The notes beneath the pieces were generated by a model. The model did no database searches and was not told the origin of the DNA. It worked only from the letters and a program-made list of their open reading frames with translations. Shown one piece after another: positions 1 through 9,439 of a DNA stretch of 64,000 bases. A program made the position numbers and the translations under genes. Position 1 is the first letter of the stretch. Every line of letters starts with the position of its first letter. Source of the stretch: Mesorhizobium loti CJ3sym (GTDB taxonomy: Bacteria; Pseudomonadota; Alphaproteobacteria; Rhizobiales; Rhizobiaceae); the NCBI RefSeq assembly GCF_000472785.1, contig NZ_AXAL01000002.1, forward strand, positions 407,330 through 471,329. The letters run 5' to 3'.

Positions 1-411
1 GCGATCTGCGGCGACATGAACGATTACCGGCAGCGCGTGAAGGTCGCCGGCGACGAATTCGACGGTTACCGTTTCGAGGTCGTCGACGAAGTCCAGTCCT
101 GCATCAACGTGCTGACGGCGGGCGGCTTCTGCGAAAACGTCGTCGAGCGGCGGCCGGAAATGAACCGCTGGAGTTTTTATCACACGCGCGGGCCGCAAGA
201 GCGGCATCTGTGCCAGCTCGACTACATCCTGTTGTCCAAGGGGCTGGCGGCCAGGAATGCCACCGCCGTTCCCGACATCATCCGCAACGGCCAGCCCTGG
301 CGAACGATCTTTCCGCCGGGCCAGGAGGTCGAGCGTTTCCCGCGCGCCGGCTGGGACCGGCCGAAGGCATCCGACCATTGCCCGGTGGCGATCACGCTGG
401 ACATGGCTTGA
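1..411 (+). CDS. Endonuclease/exonuclease/phosphatase family protein, C-terminal part
   Basis: The gene enters from the left edge: the frame is open from base 1, so the first in-window ATG (base 16) is internal. The visible 136 residues hold the closing motifs of the exonuclease III/DNase I-like phosphohydrolase fold: a GDMND segment near the start (metal/phosphate site), LDYIL in the middle and SDHCPV near the end, whose Asp-His pair is the usual general base. The family cleaves phosphodiester bonds in nucleic acids or lipids; the substrate cannot be told from this part. The NUDIX-like gene follows after only 5 bases, so the two are probably cotranscribed. Confidence 0.8.
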   Translation, partial: AICGDMNDYRQRVKVAGDEFDGYRFEVVDEVQSCINVLTAGGFCENVVERRPEMNRWSFYHTRGPQERHLCQLDYILLSKGLAARNATAVPDIIRNGQPWRTIFPPGQEVERFPRAGWDRPKASDHCPVAITLDMA

Positions 412-416
412 CGCGC

Positions 417-1133
417 ATGAGCTTCGACCTGCCGCGCAATGTCATCCTGCCGGTCGATGCCATCGACGTCTGGCTCGATCCCGGCCCGCATCCTTTCGCG
501 CTGGATAATGCGGAGGCGATCGCCGAGAACTGGCGGCAGGAGATCGCAGCCAATCCGGCGCTGTTTGACGGTACCGTGGTGCTGTTGTCCGCGCTTGCCT
601 GGCGCGACCGGCGCCTGGTTGGCCGCTGTCACGCCGTCAGCTATTCGACGTTCATGCTATGGCGTAAGCAGCGCGCAAATTCAGGCGCCGAGCACGCTTA
701 TGGCCATGCCATGCTTGTGGCTGGTGACAACGCGCTGGTGGCGATCCGCATGGGCTCGCACACGGTGGGTGCCGGCAGTGTCTATTTCGCCGCCGGCTCC
801 TTCGAACCGATCGATTTCCGCGACGGCCTTGTCGACGTCGATTTCAACATGATCCGCGAAGTGCGCGAGGAAACCGGCCTTGACCTGTCGGATGCCAGGC
901 GTGGCCCGCACTGGCATGCGCTCTCGACCACGAGTGGTACCGTCATCTTCCGCCGCTACCATGTCGATGGAACGGCTGACGAGATTGCGCAACGCATCAC
1001 CGACTTCGTTGCGACCGAAGCAAACCCGGAGATCGAGGGACCGGTGATCATCCGCCATGCCACCGACCTGCCGGACGGTCTGGCGCCGCATATGAAGCCG
1101 CTGGTCGAGTGGCATTTTGCCGGCAGCGACTAA
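417..1133 (+). CDS. NUDIX hydrolase-like protein
   Basis: 238 residues from the ATG just after the upstream stop. The frame is open further upstream, but that part is the shadow of the preceding gene. The REVREETGL segment near residue 150 is the core of a NUDIX box, which binds the metal for cleaving nucleoside diphosphates linked to X. The box is degenerate: the Gly and Glu expected 14 and 8 residues before the first Arg are not in place. It may therefore have altered chemistry, or belong to a diverged NUDIX branch with a large N-terminal domain (residues 1-100). The stop overlaps the convergent small membrane gene by 4 bases. Confidence 0.7.
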   Translation: MSFDLPRNVILPVDAIDVWLDPGPHPFALDNAEAIAENWRQEIAANPALFDGTVVLLSALAWRDRRLVGRCHAVSYSTFMLWRKQRANSGAEHAYGHAMLVAGDNALVAIRMGSHTVGAGSVYFAAGSFEPIDFRDGLVDVDFNMIREVREETGLDLSDARRGPHWHALSTTSGTVIFRRYHVDGTADEIAQRITDFVATEANPEIEGPVIIRHATDLPDGLAPHMKPLVEWHFAGSD

Positions 1134-1372
1134 GCGCGTGTCTTGTCCTGTGCCGCCTTGCGATCATTGCGGGCGGCGACGAGGACCAGCACGATGCCGA
1201 TGCCCAGCAGCCCACCCATCGCCATTCCCATCGTCTGGCCGACAACGGACTGGAAATCCGATGTGACGCGATCTGGATTGGCCATTCCGTAACGGGCGAG
1301 ATACCACCAGATGCCTGCCAGGAAGGCCTCGATGATCACCAACACGATCAATACGCGCGCTTTGCGGCTCAT
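1130..1372 (-). CDS. Small two-helix membrane protein, hypothetical
   Basis: 80 residues with two clear hydrophobic segments (about 7-27 and 48-68) joined by a polar loop and ended by a charged, Lys/Arg-rich tail, so a small inner-membrane protein with two spans. Its 3' end overlaps the NUDIX-like gene by 4 bases, tail to tail. No motif gives a function. It is preferred over the overlapping frames because of its typical membrane-protein pattern and compact fit between genes. Confidence 0.6.
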   Translation of the reverse strand: MSRKARVLIVLVIIEAFLAGIWWYLARYGMANPDRVTSDFQSVVGQTMGMAMGGLLGIGIVLVLVAARNDRKAAQDKTRA

Positions 1373-1536
1373 CTCACTGTCCTTGCTTCGGCCATAACGG
1401 AACTGCCCTCATCGCCCATCTCAGGCCGCTGGTCGAGTGGCATTCTGTGAGTGGCTCTTCCGGAGTTCGGCTGCCCTGGAATTGATGCACGAGCAGGGCG
1501 TCCGAATGAATTCCCGCAAAAGAGAATGGACCAACA

Positions 1537-2061
1537 ATGGACGTCAAACCGGGGCTGGCGCGGGCCTCGATCATGCTTGCCGGCGCGCTCGCGCAGCGCA
1601 AGGCGCTCGGCGCCAGCGGGACAGGTCCATGGGCGGGGTTCTCGACCAGCTGCACCTTCATTCCCGACCGGCAGCATCCGAACGACTATACCTATAACTG
1701 CTTCGGCAGCATGAACCGACAGAACGGCGACAGGGTCTGTGTCGAAGCCAATGATTTCGCCTCCTACACGTCGCAGACCACGCGAACTGTTGTCGATATT
1801 GTCGACGGCCGGGCGCAGACGCGGGCGAAATGCGGCTTCGGCAATGACGGGGTCAAAACATGCCCCGACGAGACCGTCGACAAGACAGCCGCCGATGGAG
1901 GCTGGGACATGACGCAGGATGCCGCCAAAGGCGAAGCGCCGGGCAAGCCGGAGCTGAAACTCGACCCGGAGGCGTCGGAAACCGTCGCCGATGCCGAGTG
2001 GATGACTGCTTGCCTGGCGGACAAATCCTTCCCTGCCGGGGCCGGTGGCAAGGGTCCCTGA
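1537..2061 (+). CDS. Hypothetical protein with conserved-looking cysteines
   Basis: 174 residues. The N-terminal third holds several Cys (near residues 45, 57 and 68), aromatic residues and an FSTSCTF stretch, suggesting a small extracytoplasmic or disulphide-containing domain, although no standard signal peptide is seen. The C-terminal part is acidic and low in complexity. The function is unknown. A 253-residue frame on the opposite strand covers the same DNA, but its sequence is Arg-rich and shadow-like, so the plus frame is favoured. The start is ATG; the upstream ribosome binding site is weak. Confidence 0.5.
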   Translation: MDVKPGLARASIMLAGALAQRKALGASGTGPWAGFSTSCTFIPDRQHPNDYTYNCFGSMNRQNGDRVCVEANDFASYTSQTTRTVVDIVDGRAQTRAKCGFGNDGVKTCPDETVDKTAADGGWDMTQDAAKGEAPGKPELKLDPEASETVADAEWMTACLADKSFPAGAGGKGP

Positions 2062-2209
2062 TCCCGCCAGGATTAAAGCGCGTATAATCCGACGGCCTGC
2101 AGAATGACTGCCACAGATACGGCCGGCCACATTTTAGCAGTGCTGCTCACAGGGAATTAACGAGAAGAGGCGAACTATCGCGAACCATGCGGCGGTTGCG
2201 AGGGTTGCG

Positions 2210-3490
2210 TTGCGAAAGCTTGCCTTAGTCTTTGGTGGTCTTGTGGTGCTTGGCGTCCTCTGGGCGACCTTGACGACGAGTGGTCAGCTTCTGACCGGTC
2301 GCCTCCCGTCCAACACGGACAAGGTCATTGTCGATCGGGGCACCTATTTCCGGCTGAAGGTAGACTTTGCCTATAAGGGTGAACGACAGCACTACGACAT
2401 CGTCGTCGGCTGCAACGTCCTCAACATTCGTTACAAGGACAGTTCCTCAACCTATGAAGCTGGCCTGATCCCCACCGTGTGGGGTCAGCGTATGAACGAC
2501 GGCAAGGCGGTAGTGGTGCGTGCGCCCGACGCCTGCCGCGGTGACACGACGGAGAATGGAGGCGTGCCCGCGGATTTCCTGCCGGTGATGGTTGTTTATG
2601 ACAATGCCGACACCGTGGCGTTCGGTATTGGCTATATGACGGACGACGCCTATCGCAGTCCGAAATCGGTGCTGCGCTTCGACAAAGCGACGGTCGAGCG
2701 AGCGACGCGCGCCGAGTTCGACACCTTCCGTGCCACTGGTCCGCAGAACATCATCACGCGCAGCCAGTATCATTCGGTGCAGAATGACCATCAGCTCGCA
2801 CTTCTTGGCCTCACAAAGACCTATCCGGCGTTTGGACGAAGCTGTTACGCTTTTTCCCGCTGGAAGCTGACCGAGCCGGAGCGGGAGATTGTGCGCAAAT
2901 ACCGCCCAGCGAACGCTGCCCGATACTGGACTATCTCCCAGACTCTCCTGGACGAGACCACCCAAGCCGCCTATGCGAACGAAATCGGCGAAGCGCGGAT
3001 AAAGGCGCACGGGCAGACGCGCGACGACGGTTTGGTGCTGGGGTGGAATGAGGGCTTCTCGCAGCCGGATTTCGGCGCTTTGCGTCGCGACGGGGTGCAA
3101 TTGGTGGGTTTGAAAAGCAGTATTCGGGAAGCCGCTGCGTTCTATCCGGCGGACACGTCTTTAAGGCAGGACAAATGGCCGTTGGAGCAGCCCGCGAGGC
3201 TGGCGGCCTATGAGGCTCTTCGGTCAATAAACACAACAAATATCGATATTGATTACGGACGAAACCGCGGCTTCGCCTATTGCTACAGTGGCGAAGCTCT
3301 CAGAGGCATGCCGAGGGACACGGTGTGGGCTTTACCGGCGTTCACGACCGTCGATGGCCAAGAGTTGGTAGCTGGCGCACCAGAGCACTGGGGTTTTGGA
3401 TCTGATAGCGCAAATTTCGTCGTCGAAAACGATGAATTTGTACTCGAGCGGGTTCTTTTCAATCTCGAGTCCACGAGGGGTGACGTATGA
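2210..3490 (+). CDS. Hypothetical membrane-anchored or exported protein
   Basis: 426 residues beginning at TTG, with a hydrophobic segment at residues 5-25 that acts as an uncleaved signal anchor or signal peptide. The rest is soluble and mixed alpha/beta in composition, with Cys near residues 70, 110, 210 and 365, so it probably sits on the outer face of the inner membrane or in the periplasm. No family was recognised. The gene stands alone between a gap of about 150 bases and the convergent export operon. Base composition is slightly lower in GC than the neighbours. Confidence 0.6.
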   Translation: MRKLALVFGGLVVLGVLWATLTTSGQLLTGRLPSNTDKVIVDRGTYFRLKVDFAYKGERQHYDIVVGCNVLNIRYKDSSSTYEAGLIPTVWGQRMNDGKAVVVRAPDACRGDTTENGGVPADFLPVMVVYDNADTVAFGIGYMTDDAYRSPKSVLRFDKATVERATRAEFDTFRATGPQNIITRSQYHSVQNDHQLALLGLTKTYPAFGRSCYAFSRWKLTEPEREIVRKYRPANAARYWTISQTLLDETTQAAYANEIGEARIKAHGQTRDDGLVLGWNEGFSQPDFGALRRDGVQLVGLKSSIREAAAFYPADTSLRQDKWPLEQPARLAAYEALRSINTTNIDIDYGRNRGFAYCYSGEALRGMPRDTVWALPAFTTVDGQELVAGAPEHWGFGSDSANFVVENDEFVLERVLFNLESTRGDV

Positions 3491-3542
3491 TCAATCACGT
3501 GAGCTCACACGTCTGTTTGTCCAGTCGCTAGCTTTGCTGGCA

Positions 3543-4760
3543 TCACTCGTGCCGTAGCGCGTCGATCGGGTTGAGCCTGGCGCCACGCATTGCCGGGAAG
3601 AAGCCGAACACCATGCCGATCAGCGCCGAAAAGCCGACCGCGAGCAGAATGACGGCTGGGCTCGGCGCAAAAGGTATCGTCAGCGTCAGCGAGGCGAGGC
3701 CGGCCAGTGCCAGGCCGATCAGGATGCCGATGATGCCGCCGAGCAGCGACAGCACCGTCGCCTCGACCAGGAACTGGATGAGGATATGTTTCTCGTGCGC
3801 GCCGATGGCGAGCCGGATGCCGATCTCGCGGGTGCGCTCGGTGACCGAGACAAGCATGATGTTCATGATGCCGATGCCGCCGACCAAAAGGCTGACGCCG
3901 GCGACGGCGCCCAGCATGCCGGTCATGGTGGTGGTGGCGCTGGCCATGGCGTCGGCGATCTGGGTCATGTCGCGGATGGCGAAATCGCTTTCGCGGTCGG
4001 GCGTGATCCGGCGTGCATCGCGCAAGATGTCCTCGACGCGCGGCTGCAATTCGCTGGTCGGCGTGCGGTCGTCGGCGGCGATGTAGATGTTGTCGATGTC
4101 GCGGTTGCCGGCGATGCGGCGCTGATAGGCATGCAGCGGCATCAAGACGACATTGTCCTGGTCCTGACCGAAGCCGGTATAGCCCTTGGCTTCGAGCAGG
4201 CCGATGATCTTGCACGAGGTGCGGTTGACGCGGATGATCTCACCTTCGGGATCGCCGTCGCCGAAGAACTGCTGGCGCACCGTCTCGCCGATCAGGCAGA
4301 CGCCGGTGCCCGAGCGGGTTTCGGAATCGCTGAATGGCCGGCCCGACACCAGCTTCCAGTCGCGCGCCTCGAGATAGGCGCTATCGGTGCCGGTGACGCC
4401 CGAGGTCAGGCTCTCGGTGCCGAAGATGACACGCACCTGCTTTTGCGAGGCCGGCGAAATGGCGCGTGCGCCGCTCAAATGCGCAACCAGGGCTTCCAGA
4501 TCCTTTTCGGCCAGCGGCCGCACCACCTGGTCAAGCCCGCCCGGGCCGCCGGGACCGGCCGGACGACCAGAGCGGACGACCAGCAAATTGCTGCCCAGCT
4601 TGGAGATGTCGGCCTTGACCTTCTCGGTGGTGCCGGAGCCGATGGTGAGCATCGCAATGACCGCGGCAACGCCGATGACGATGCCAAGCAGCGTCAGGAA
4701 CGAACGCAGCACGTTGCGGCGGATCGAGCGCAGCGAGAGGCGTACGGTCTCCCAGATCAT
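3543..4760 (-). CDS. MacB-like ABC transporter permease
   Basis: 405 residues with the MacB/FtsX architecture: one N-terminal membrane helix (about 18-40), a periplasmic MacB core domain of about 200 residues, and three C-terminal helices (about 280-300, 330-355 and 370-395) forming the FtsX-type permease. It lacks a fused ATPase; that function comes from the upstream gene, whose stop overlaps this start by 4 bases. With the adaptor gene it should form a tripartite efflux system for macrolides, lipopeptides or other exported small molecules. The substrate is not shown by the sequence. Confidence 0.88.
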   Translation of the reverse strand: MIWETVRLSLRSIRRNVLRSFLTLLGIVIGVAAVIAMLTIGSGTTEKVKADISKLGSNLLVVRSGRPAGPGGPGGLDQVVRPLAEKDLEALVAHLSGARAISPASQKQVRVIFGTESLTSGVTGTDSAYLEARDWKLVSGRPFSDSETRSGTGVCLIGETVRQQFFGDGDPEGEIIRVNRTSCKIIGLLEAKGYTGFGQDQDNVVLMPLHAYQRRIAGNRDIDNIYIAADDRTPTSELQPRVEDILRDARRITPDRESDFAIRDMTQIADAMASATTTMTGMLGAVAGVSLLVGGIGIMNIMLVSVTERTREIGIRLAIGAHEKHILIQFLVEATVLSLLGGIIGILIGLALAGLASLTLTIPFAPSPAVILLAVGFSALIGMVFGFFPAMRGARLNPIDALRHE

Positions 4761-5464
4761 GCCAGCTCTACCTTCATAATATCCGAGGCGACATGGCCGT
4801 CGAGGAAGCGGATGGTGCGCTCGGCATAGCCGGCAACGTCGACCTCGTGCGTGACCATGGCGATGGTCAGGCCAAGCTCGGTGTTGAGCTGCGTCAGCAG
4901 TTCCATGATCTCGTGGGTCCGTGCAGTGTCGAGATTGCCGGTCGGCTCGTCGGCAACCAGCAACGTCGGCCGGGTGACGATGGCGCGCGCAATCGCCACG
5001 CGCTGCTGCTGGCCGCCGGAGAGTTCTGCGGGCGTATGATGCTCGCGGCCGACAAGACCGACCTGGGCGAGCGCCTGCATGGCGAGGTTGCGGCGCTCCC
5101 GGCTCGCCACGCCACGATAGATCAGCGGCAGTTCGACATTTTCGGCCGCCGTGGTGCGCGCCAGCAGATTGTAGCCCTGGAAGACAAAGCCGACATAGAG
5201 ATTGCGCAGCATGGCGCGACGGTTGCGGTCGAGCCGGCCAGCATCGATGCCCATGAAGGAATAGGTTCCGGCCGTCGGCGTGTCGAGGCAGCCGATGATG
5301 TTCATCGCCGTCGATTTTCCCGAGCCGGACGGGCCCATGATGGCGACGAATTCGCCGCGCTTGATGGCAAGGTCGACACCGGCCAGGGCATGAACCCGGG
5401 CCTCGCCCTGACCGTAGCTCTTCCAGACCTTGTCGAAGGTGATGAGAGGCGCGCCCGCGGCCAC
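4757..5464 (-). CDS. ABC transporter ATP-binding protein, MacB/LolD type
   Basis: 235 residues with every ATPase motif: Walker [10 protein letters not shown] near residue 44, Q-loop in FVFQGYN, signature [14 protein letters not shown], Walker [13 protein letters not shown] and the switch His in VTHE. This class drives MacB-type mechanotransmission or LolCDE-type lipoprotein release; the neighbouring adaptor and permease point to the MacAB-like role. The start follows 4 bases after the adaptor stop, and its 3' end overlaps the permease start by 4 bases, so the three are translated together. Confidence 0.92.
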   Translation of the reverse strand: MAAGAPLITFDKVWKSYGQGEARVHALAGVDLAIKRGEFVAIMGPSGSGKSTAMNIIGCLDTPTAGTYSFMGIDAGRLDRNRRAMLRNLYVGFVFQGYNLLARTTAAENVELPLIYRGVASRERRNLAMQALAQVGLVGREHHTPAELSGGQQQRVAIARAIVTRPTLLVADEPTGNLDTARTHEIMELLTQLNTELGLTIAMVTHEVDVAGYAERTIRFLDGHVASDIMKVELA

Positions 5465-5468
5465 GGCC

Positions 5469-6752
5469 TCAGCTCCGCAACTGCGAGGCCGTGATGACCT
5501 GCGCGCCTTCGTCGAGACCGGAGGTGATCTCGGTCAGCTCGCCATCGGTCGAGCCGATCTTGACGTTGACCGGATGCGGCCGGCCGTTCTCCAGCACATA
5601 GAGCGTGCGCGAGCCATCGGTTGGCGGCGCGACCGGGCGCTGGCGATTGGGACGGCCCATGCGGCCGGTGAACAGATCGCTCAGGCTCCAGCCGCGGGCC
5701 GCCTGCTGTGCAGGGCGGTAGCGGAAAGCGGAGGAAGGCACGGTGAGCACGCCCTTGGCCTCACGCGTGACGACGGAAACCGTAGCGGTCATGCCGGGGC
5801 GCAGCAAGAGCTCGTTGTTGTCGACTTCCAGCCGCGCATTGTAGGTGACGACGCCGTCTGTCGTGACCGAGGCATAGGAGATGTCGCGGATCTCGGCATC
5901 GAACGGCCGCTCCGGGAAGGCGTCGACGGTGAAGCGGGCGTGCTGGCCAGCCTTGACGGCGCCGATGTCGGCCTCGTCGACCGCCGCCACCAGTTCCATG
6001 TTCCGCAGATCCGCTGCGATGATGAACAGCACCGGCGCCTGCAGCGAGGAGGCGACCGTCTGGCCTGGATCGACCGAGCGGGTCAAAACGATGCCGTCGA
6101 TCGGCGCATAGATCGTGCTCTTGGCAAGGTCGGTCTGCTGCGCCTTGAGGTCGGCCTGGGCGATGGCGAGATTGGCTTGCGCACTGTCGAGCGCCGCCTT
6201 GGCGCGGTCACGCGTTGCGGTCGCCGCTTCGAGCGACTGGTCAGTCGCCATGCCGCGCTTGGTCAAGGCCGCCGCGCGTACCAGCGCGCTTTCGTTCTCG
6301 GCCAGCGTCACCGTGGCGTCTTCGACATTGGCAGCGGCGCCCTTGGCGGATGCCTCGGCGCGTTCGATCTGGACCTCGAGTTTCACCGTATCGAGCGTCG
6401 CCAGCACGTCGCCCTTCTTGACCTGCTGGTTCTCCTCGGCGGAGACCGAGCGGATGATGCCGGACAGTTCGCTTGATATGTCGACCTGGGTGAGCGGCTG
6501 CAGCGTGCCGGTCGCCGACACCTGGACGGTGAGGTCGGCCTTGGCGGCCGGCGTTGTGGTGTAGTCGATCCTGGCCGGCGTGCCCGCATACCACTGATAG
6601 AGGCCCAAGCCAGCGGCAAGCACGATCAGGGTCAGTAATGCATAGAGCCAGCCACGCCGGCGTGTCTTGCGCAGCCCCTTTTTATCAACGCCGAGCGCCG
6701 TCTCGATGGCGGAATCCGATTCCGTCTTTGGCAGATTGACAATCTGGTCCAC
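5469..6752 (-). CDS. HlyD/MacA-type periplasmic adaptor protein
   Basis: 427 residues. A cytoplasmic N-terminus of about 34 residues precedes a single membrane helix (about 35-57). Then come a lipoyl/barrel-sandwich half (around VQVSATGTLQPLTQ), an Ala/Glu-rich coiled-coil hairpin (about 125-215) and a beta-barrel plus membrane-proximal domain. This is the membrane fusion protein layout that links an inner-membrane ABC transporter to an outer-membrane channel. It is first in the minus-strand operon. No outer-membrane TolC-type gene lies in the window, so the channel must be encoded elsewhere. Confidence 0.9.
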   Translation of the reverse strand: MDQIVNLPKTESDSAIETALGVDKKGLRKTRRRGWLYALLTLIVLAAGLGLYQWYAGTPARIDYTTTPAAKADLTVQVSATGTLQPLTQVDISSELSGIIRSVSAEENQQVKKGDVLATLDTVKLEVQIERAEASAKGAAANVEDATVTLAENESALVRAAALTKRGMATDQSLEAATATRDRAKAALDSAQANLAIAQADLKAQQTDLAKSTIYAPIDGIVLTRSVDPGQTVASSLQAPVLFIIAADLRNMELVAAVDEADIGAVKAGQHARFTVDAFPERPFDAEIRDISYASVTTDGVVTYNARLEVDNNELLLRPGMTATVSVVTREAKGVLTVPSSAFRYRPAQQAARGWSLSDLFTGRMGRPNRQRPVAPPTDGSRTLYVLENGRPHPVNVKIGSTDGELTEITSGLDEGAQVITASQLRS

Positions 6753-6781
6753 GCCAGACCCCTATGATGCGCAACGTCCCT

Positions 6782-6795
6782 ATCTGTGCACAGAT
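6782..6795. promoter_or_regulatory. Perfect 14-bp palindrome in a divergent promoter region
   Basis: ATCTGTGCACAGAT reads the same on both strands and lies in the 101-base gap between the divergent adaptor and PhzF-like genes, where both promoters must be. A dimeric repressor or activator could bind here. No regulator gene adjoins it, so the role is an inference. Confidence 0.35.
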
Positions 6796-6853
6796 CAGGC
6801 TTGATGGTTCGAATATCAAATTAAATTTCGCCCATGTTGGGATTGAGGCAGGA

Positions 6854-7762
6854 ATGAAAACCCGGAATTACTTGCTTTACGATGTGTTTACGACCGAGCG
6901 ACTGGCCGGAAACCCGCTGGCAGTGGTGTTGGATTGCGATGGATTGGACACGACCGCGATGCAGGCTATCGCGCGCGAATTCAACCTGTCCGAATCGGTC
7001 TTTGTGCTGCCGCCGGACAATCCCAGGCATAAAAACCGCATCCGCATCTTCACGCCCGACTATGAAATGCCGTTCGCCGGCCATCCGACTGTCGGCGCGG
7101 CAATCGCATTGGCCGAGCTTGCGGGAGAGGGCGCCGCCGGCATCTTCGTGCTGGAGGAAAACATCGGGCCAGTGCGTTGCGCAGTCAGCAAACACGATGG
7201 CGCCACCTTCGCCGAGTTCGATCTGGCGAAACTGCCGGAGCCGCTGAAGCTGGAGGCCGATCCGCAGGCAATCGGTGCAGCCCTTGGCCTAGCGCCACAC
7301 GAAATCGGCTTCGAGAATCACCGCGTCTCGTTCTGGTCGGCGGGCGTGCCCTATGTGACCATTCCGGTCGCCAACCTCGAGGCGGCGGGCCGGGTCCGGC
7401 TGGACAACCAAGCGTGGTCGGAACTGGCGCCGCGCAAGAGCGAATGGGCCTTCGCCAGTCCCTATGTCTATTGCCGCGAGACGGTGAACCACGAAAGCGC
7501 GTTCCATGTCCGCATGATCGTGCCCGGCACGCCTTCCTACGAGGACCCGGCGACCGGTTCGGCGGCGGCCGCCTTTGCCGGCGCCATCATGCATTTCGAC
7601 GCGCCGACCGATGGCATTTCGCAACTGTGGATCGAACAGGGCCTGGAGATGGGCCGGCCTTCGCGCATACGCCTCGAACTGACCGTGCAGGGCGGAAAAC
7701 TGGCCTCGGCGCGCATCGGCGGCCATGCGGTCAAGGTGGCGGAAGGCAGGCTTTTCGTCTGA
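6854..7762 (+). CDS. PhzF family isomerase/epimerase-like protein
   Basis: 302 residues of the diaminopimelate-epimerase fold: two similar halves, each with its own signature. The first half has REFNLSESVFV, containing the conserved Glu used as acid/base in PhzF, and FAGHPTVG; the second half has DPATGSAA. Length matches the family (about 260-300). Members act on small molecules such as phenazine precursors or are of unknown substrate. The ATG at 6854 is chosen because GAGGCAGGA lies just upstream; the frame extends to 6764 without a comparable site. Confidence 0.85.
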   Translation: MKTRNYLLYDVFTTERLAGNPLAVVLDCDGLDTTAMQAIAREFNLSESVFVLPPDNPRHKNRIRIFTPDYEMPFAGHPTVGAAIALAELAGEGAAGIFVLEENIGPVRCAVSKHDGATFAEFDLAKLPEPLKLEADPQAIGAALGLAPHEIGFENHRVSFWSAGVPYVTIPVANLEAAGRVRLDNQAWSELAPRKSEWAFASPYVYCRETVNHESAFHVRMIVPGTPSYEDPATGSAAAAFAGAIMHFDAPTDGISQLWIEQGLEMGRPSRIRLELTVQGGKLASARIGGHAVKVAEGRLFV

Positions 7763-7868
7763 TTGCGATGGGCTGAAAGCGATTTGTCGGGAAATGACTC
7801 CGGCAGGGCTGGACATGACGGATGGTGGCGGCTATATGCCCGCCAACGCCGGTTTTTGCCGGCCGAGT

Positions 7869-7922
<54 letters not shown>

Positions 7923-7944
<22 letters not shown>

Positions 7945-8289
7945 AATTCTTCGAAAATTGGTGGAAAGACCCTGAGATAGGGAAACCGAGGTGGCTCATC
8001 GAAGGTGAGCCATTGGCGTTCAAAGGCGACTATTGCCGCGCCCAAAAACGCGGCCCAGAAACCTGCCGAATCGAAAAGCGATACCACCGTTTGCGCTGCC
8101 GCGTCCTTCGACGTCACCGCCGGCCTTTCCTCCTGAAAAATCGCTGATGAGCCACCAGAAGAAAATCAAGAACAGAACCAGGATCCCGGTGTCGATCGGG
8201 CCGTAGGCGGAGTAGCCGCTACGCCAGAGTACACCGGCGCATATAGTAGCGATACTTGCAGCAGCAGCGACTGGATGAAGCTTTCTCAT
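7923..8289 (-). CDS. Possible small membrane protein, frames overlapping or frameshifted
   Basis: The 435-base gap after tRNA-Lys contains two overlapping minus-strand frames. One (8289 down to 8020, 89 residues) begins with a helix-rich membrane segment including GILVLFLIFFWWLI, then becomes Gly/Arg-rich. The second (GTG at 8117, down to 7923, 64 residues) starts beside the point where the first loses protein character and holds another hydrophobic stretch, AAFLGAAIVAF. Either there are two tiny overlapping genes (AGGAGG lies 11 bases before the GTG) or one gene with a frameshift. The second frame ends inside the tRNA, which argues for decay. Nothing else is visible in this gap. Confidence 0.3.
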
Positions 8290-8379
8290 CCCGCAAGTCT
8301 ATTGGAGAATCGCCGGGAACGAAAGATGTCGTCTTTGCGGGGCAGTCTTTCCCGCTGCACCCGCCGGAAAGTCCCCTGA

Positions 8380-9390
8380 TTACTTATCCGACACGCCTGC
8401 CTCAGCAAAGCTTGCCATGCCCGCATGGCACTCCAGCGCCGAGCGGACGATGTTGACGGCCAGACAAGCGCCGGAGCCTTCGCCGAGCCGCATGCCGAGA
8501 TCGAGCAGCGGCGGCAGGTTGAGCGCTTCGAGCAGGCCGCGATGGCCCGATTCGGCGGAGACATGGGCCGCGATGGTGTGGGCGAGGCCGGTCGGGTGCA
8601 GCTTGGCCAGCGGTGCGGCGGCGGCGGTGCAGACGAAGCCGTCGAGCAGCACGGGTATCCCAAGATGACGGGCGGCGAGCGTCGCGCCGAAGATGGCGGC
8701 GAGTTCGCGGCCGCCGAGGGCAGCGGCAATGCCCAGTGGATCGGCGAGGGCCGCGGCGTGGCGCTTCAGGCCGGCTTCTATTGCCGTCACCTTGCGCTTC
8801 AGGCCGGCATCGTCGACACCGGTGCCGCGGCCGGTCCATTTTTCCGCGCCACCGCCAAACAGCGCTGCTGAAATGGCCGCAGCCGGCGTGGTGTTGCCGA
8901 TGCCCATTTCGCCGAAGCAGATCAGGTCGAGATCATCAGTTACCGCGTCATAGCCGGCTGAGACAGCGGCGAGGAAGGCCGTCTCGTCCATAGCCGGCAC
9001 TTGGGTGAAGTCGCCCGTGGGATGGTCGAGGTCGAGCGGGATAACGTCGAGTTCGGCGCCGGCGATGCGTGCGAGCTGGTTGATGGCGGCGCCGCCGCCG
9101 GCGAAATTCGCCACCATCTGCACGGTCACTTCCGAAGGGAAGGCCGACACGCCTTGCGCGGTGACGCCGTGATTGCCGGCGAAGACGAAAACCTTCACCC
9201 GGTCGAGTTTCGGCATGTCGCGGCCCTGCCAGCGCGCCAGCCAGGCCGCAATGGTTTCCAGCCGGCCGAGGCTGCCTTGCGGCTTGGTCAACGTGTCCTG
9301 GCGGTCGGCAACCGCCTTTGCAGCGGTATCGCTGCCGGCGGGCAGATCGAGGCACGCGGCGCGCAGTTCATCAAGGGATTTGAAGGGCAT
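8380..9390 (-). CDS. cobT: Nicotinate-nucleotide-dimethylbenzimidazole phosphoribosyltransferase
   Basis: 336 residues, the usual CobT length. It joins dimethylbenzimidazole to the ribose phosphate of nicotinate mononucleotide to give alpha-ribazole phosphate, the lower ligand of cobalamin. Visible family features are PQGSLGRLE near residue 38, VFAGNHGVTAQGVSAFP near 70, the GEMGIGNTTPAAAI loop near 165, and a catalytic Glu expected near the C-terminus (SESGH region and after). It is the last gene of the minus-strand cobL-to-cobT run, about 50 bases after cobS. The symbol follows the rhizobial CobT/CobU ambiguity: in Pseudomonas denitrificans naming this enzyme is CobU. Confidence 0.93.
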   Translation of the reverse strand: MPFKSLDELRAACLDLPAGSDTAAKAVADRQDTLTKPQGSLGRLETIAAWLARWQGRDMPKLDRVKVFVFAGNHGVTAQGVSAFPSEVTVQMVANFAGGGAAINQLARIAGAELDVIPLDLDHPTGDFTQVPAMDETAFLAAVSAGYDAVTDDLDLICFGEMGIGNTTPAAAISAALFGGGAEKWTGRGTGVDDAGLKRKVTAIEAGLKRHAAALADPLGIAAALGGRELAAIFGATLAARHLGIPVLLDGFVCTAAAAPLAKLHPTGLAHTIAAHVSAESGHRGLLEALNLPPLLDLGMRLGEGSGACLAVNIVRSALECHAGMASFAEAGVSDK

Positions 9391-9439
9391 GGGGGCAAGG
9401 TCTCCGGAAGGGAATCAAGGGGAATCAGGCCAAAGGGAA

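Noticed and set aside
1369..2130. 253-residue minus-strand frame opposite the 174-residue gene
   Set aside because: Arg-rich, no motif; the plus frame has better amino-acid balance.
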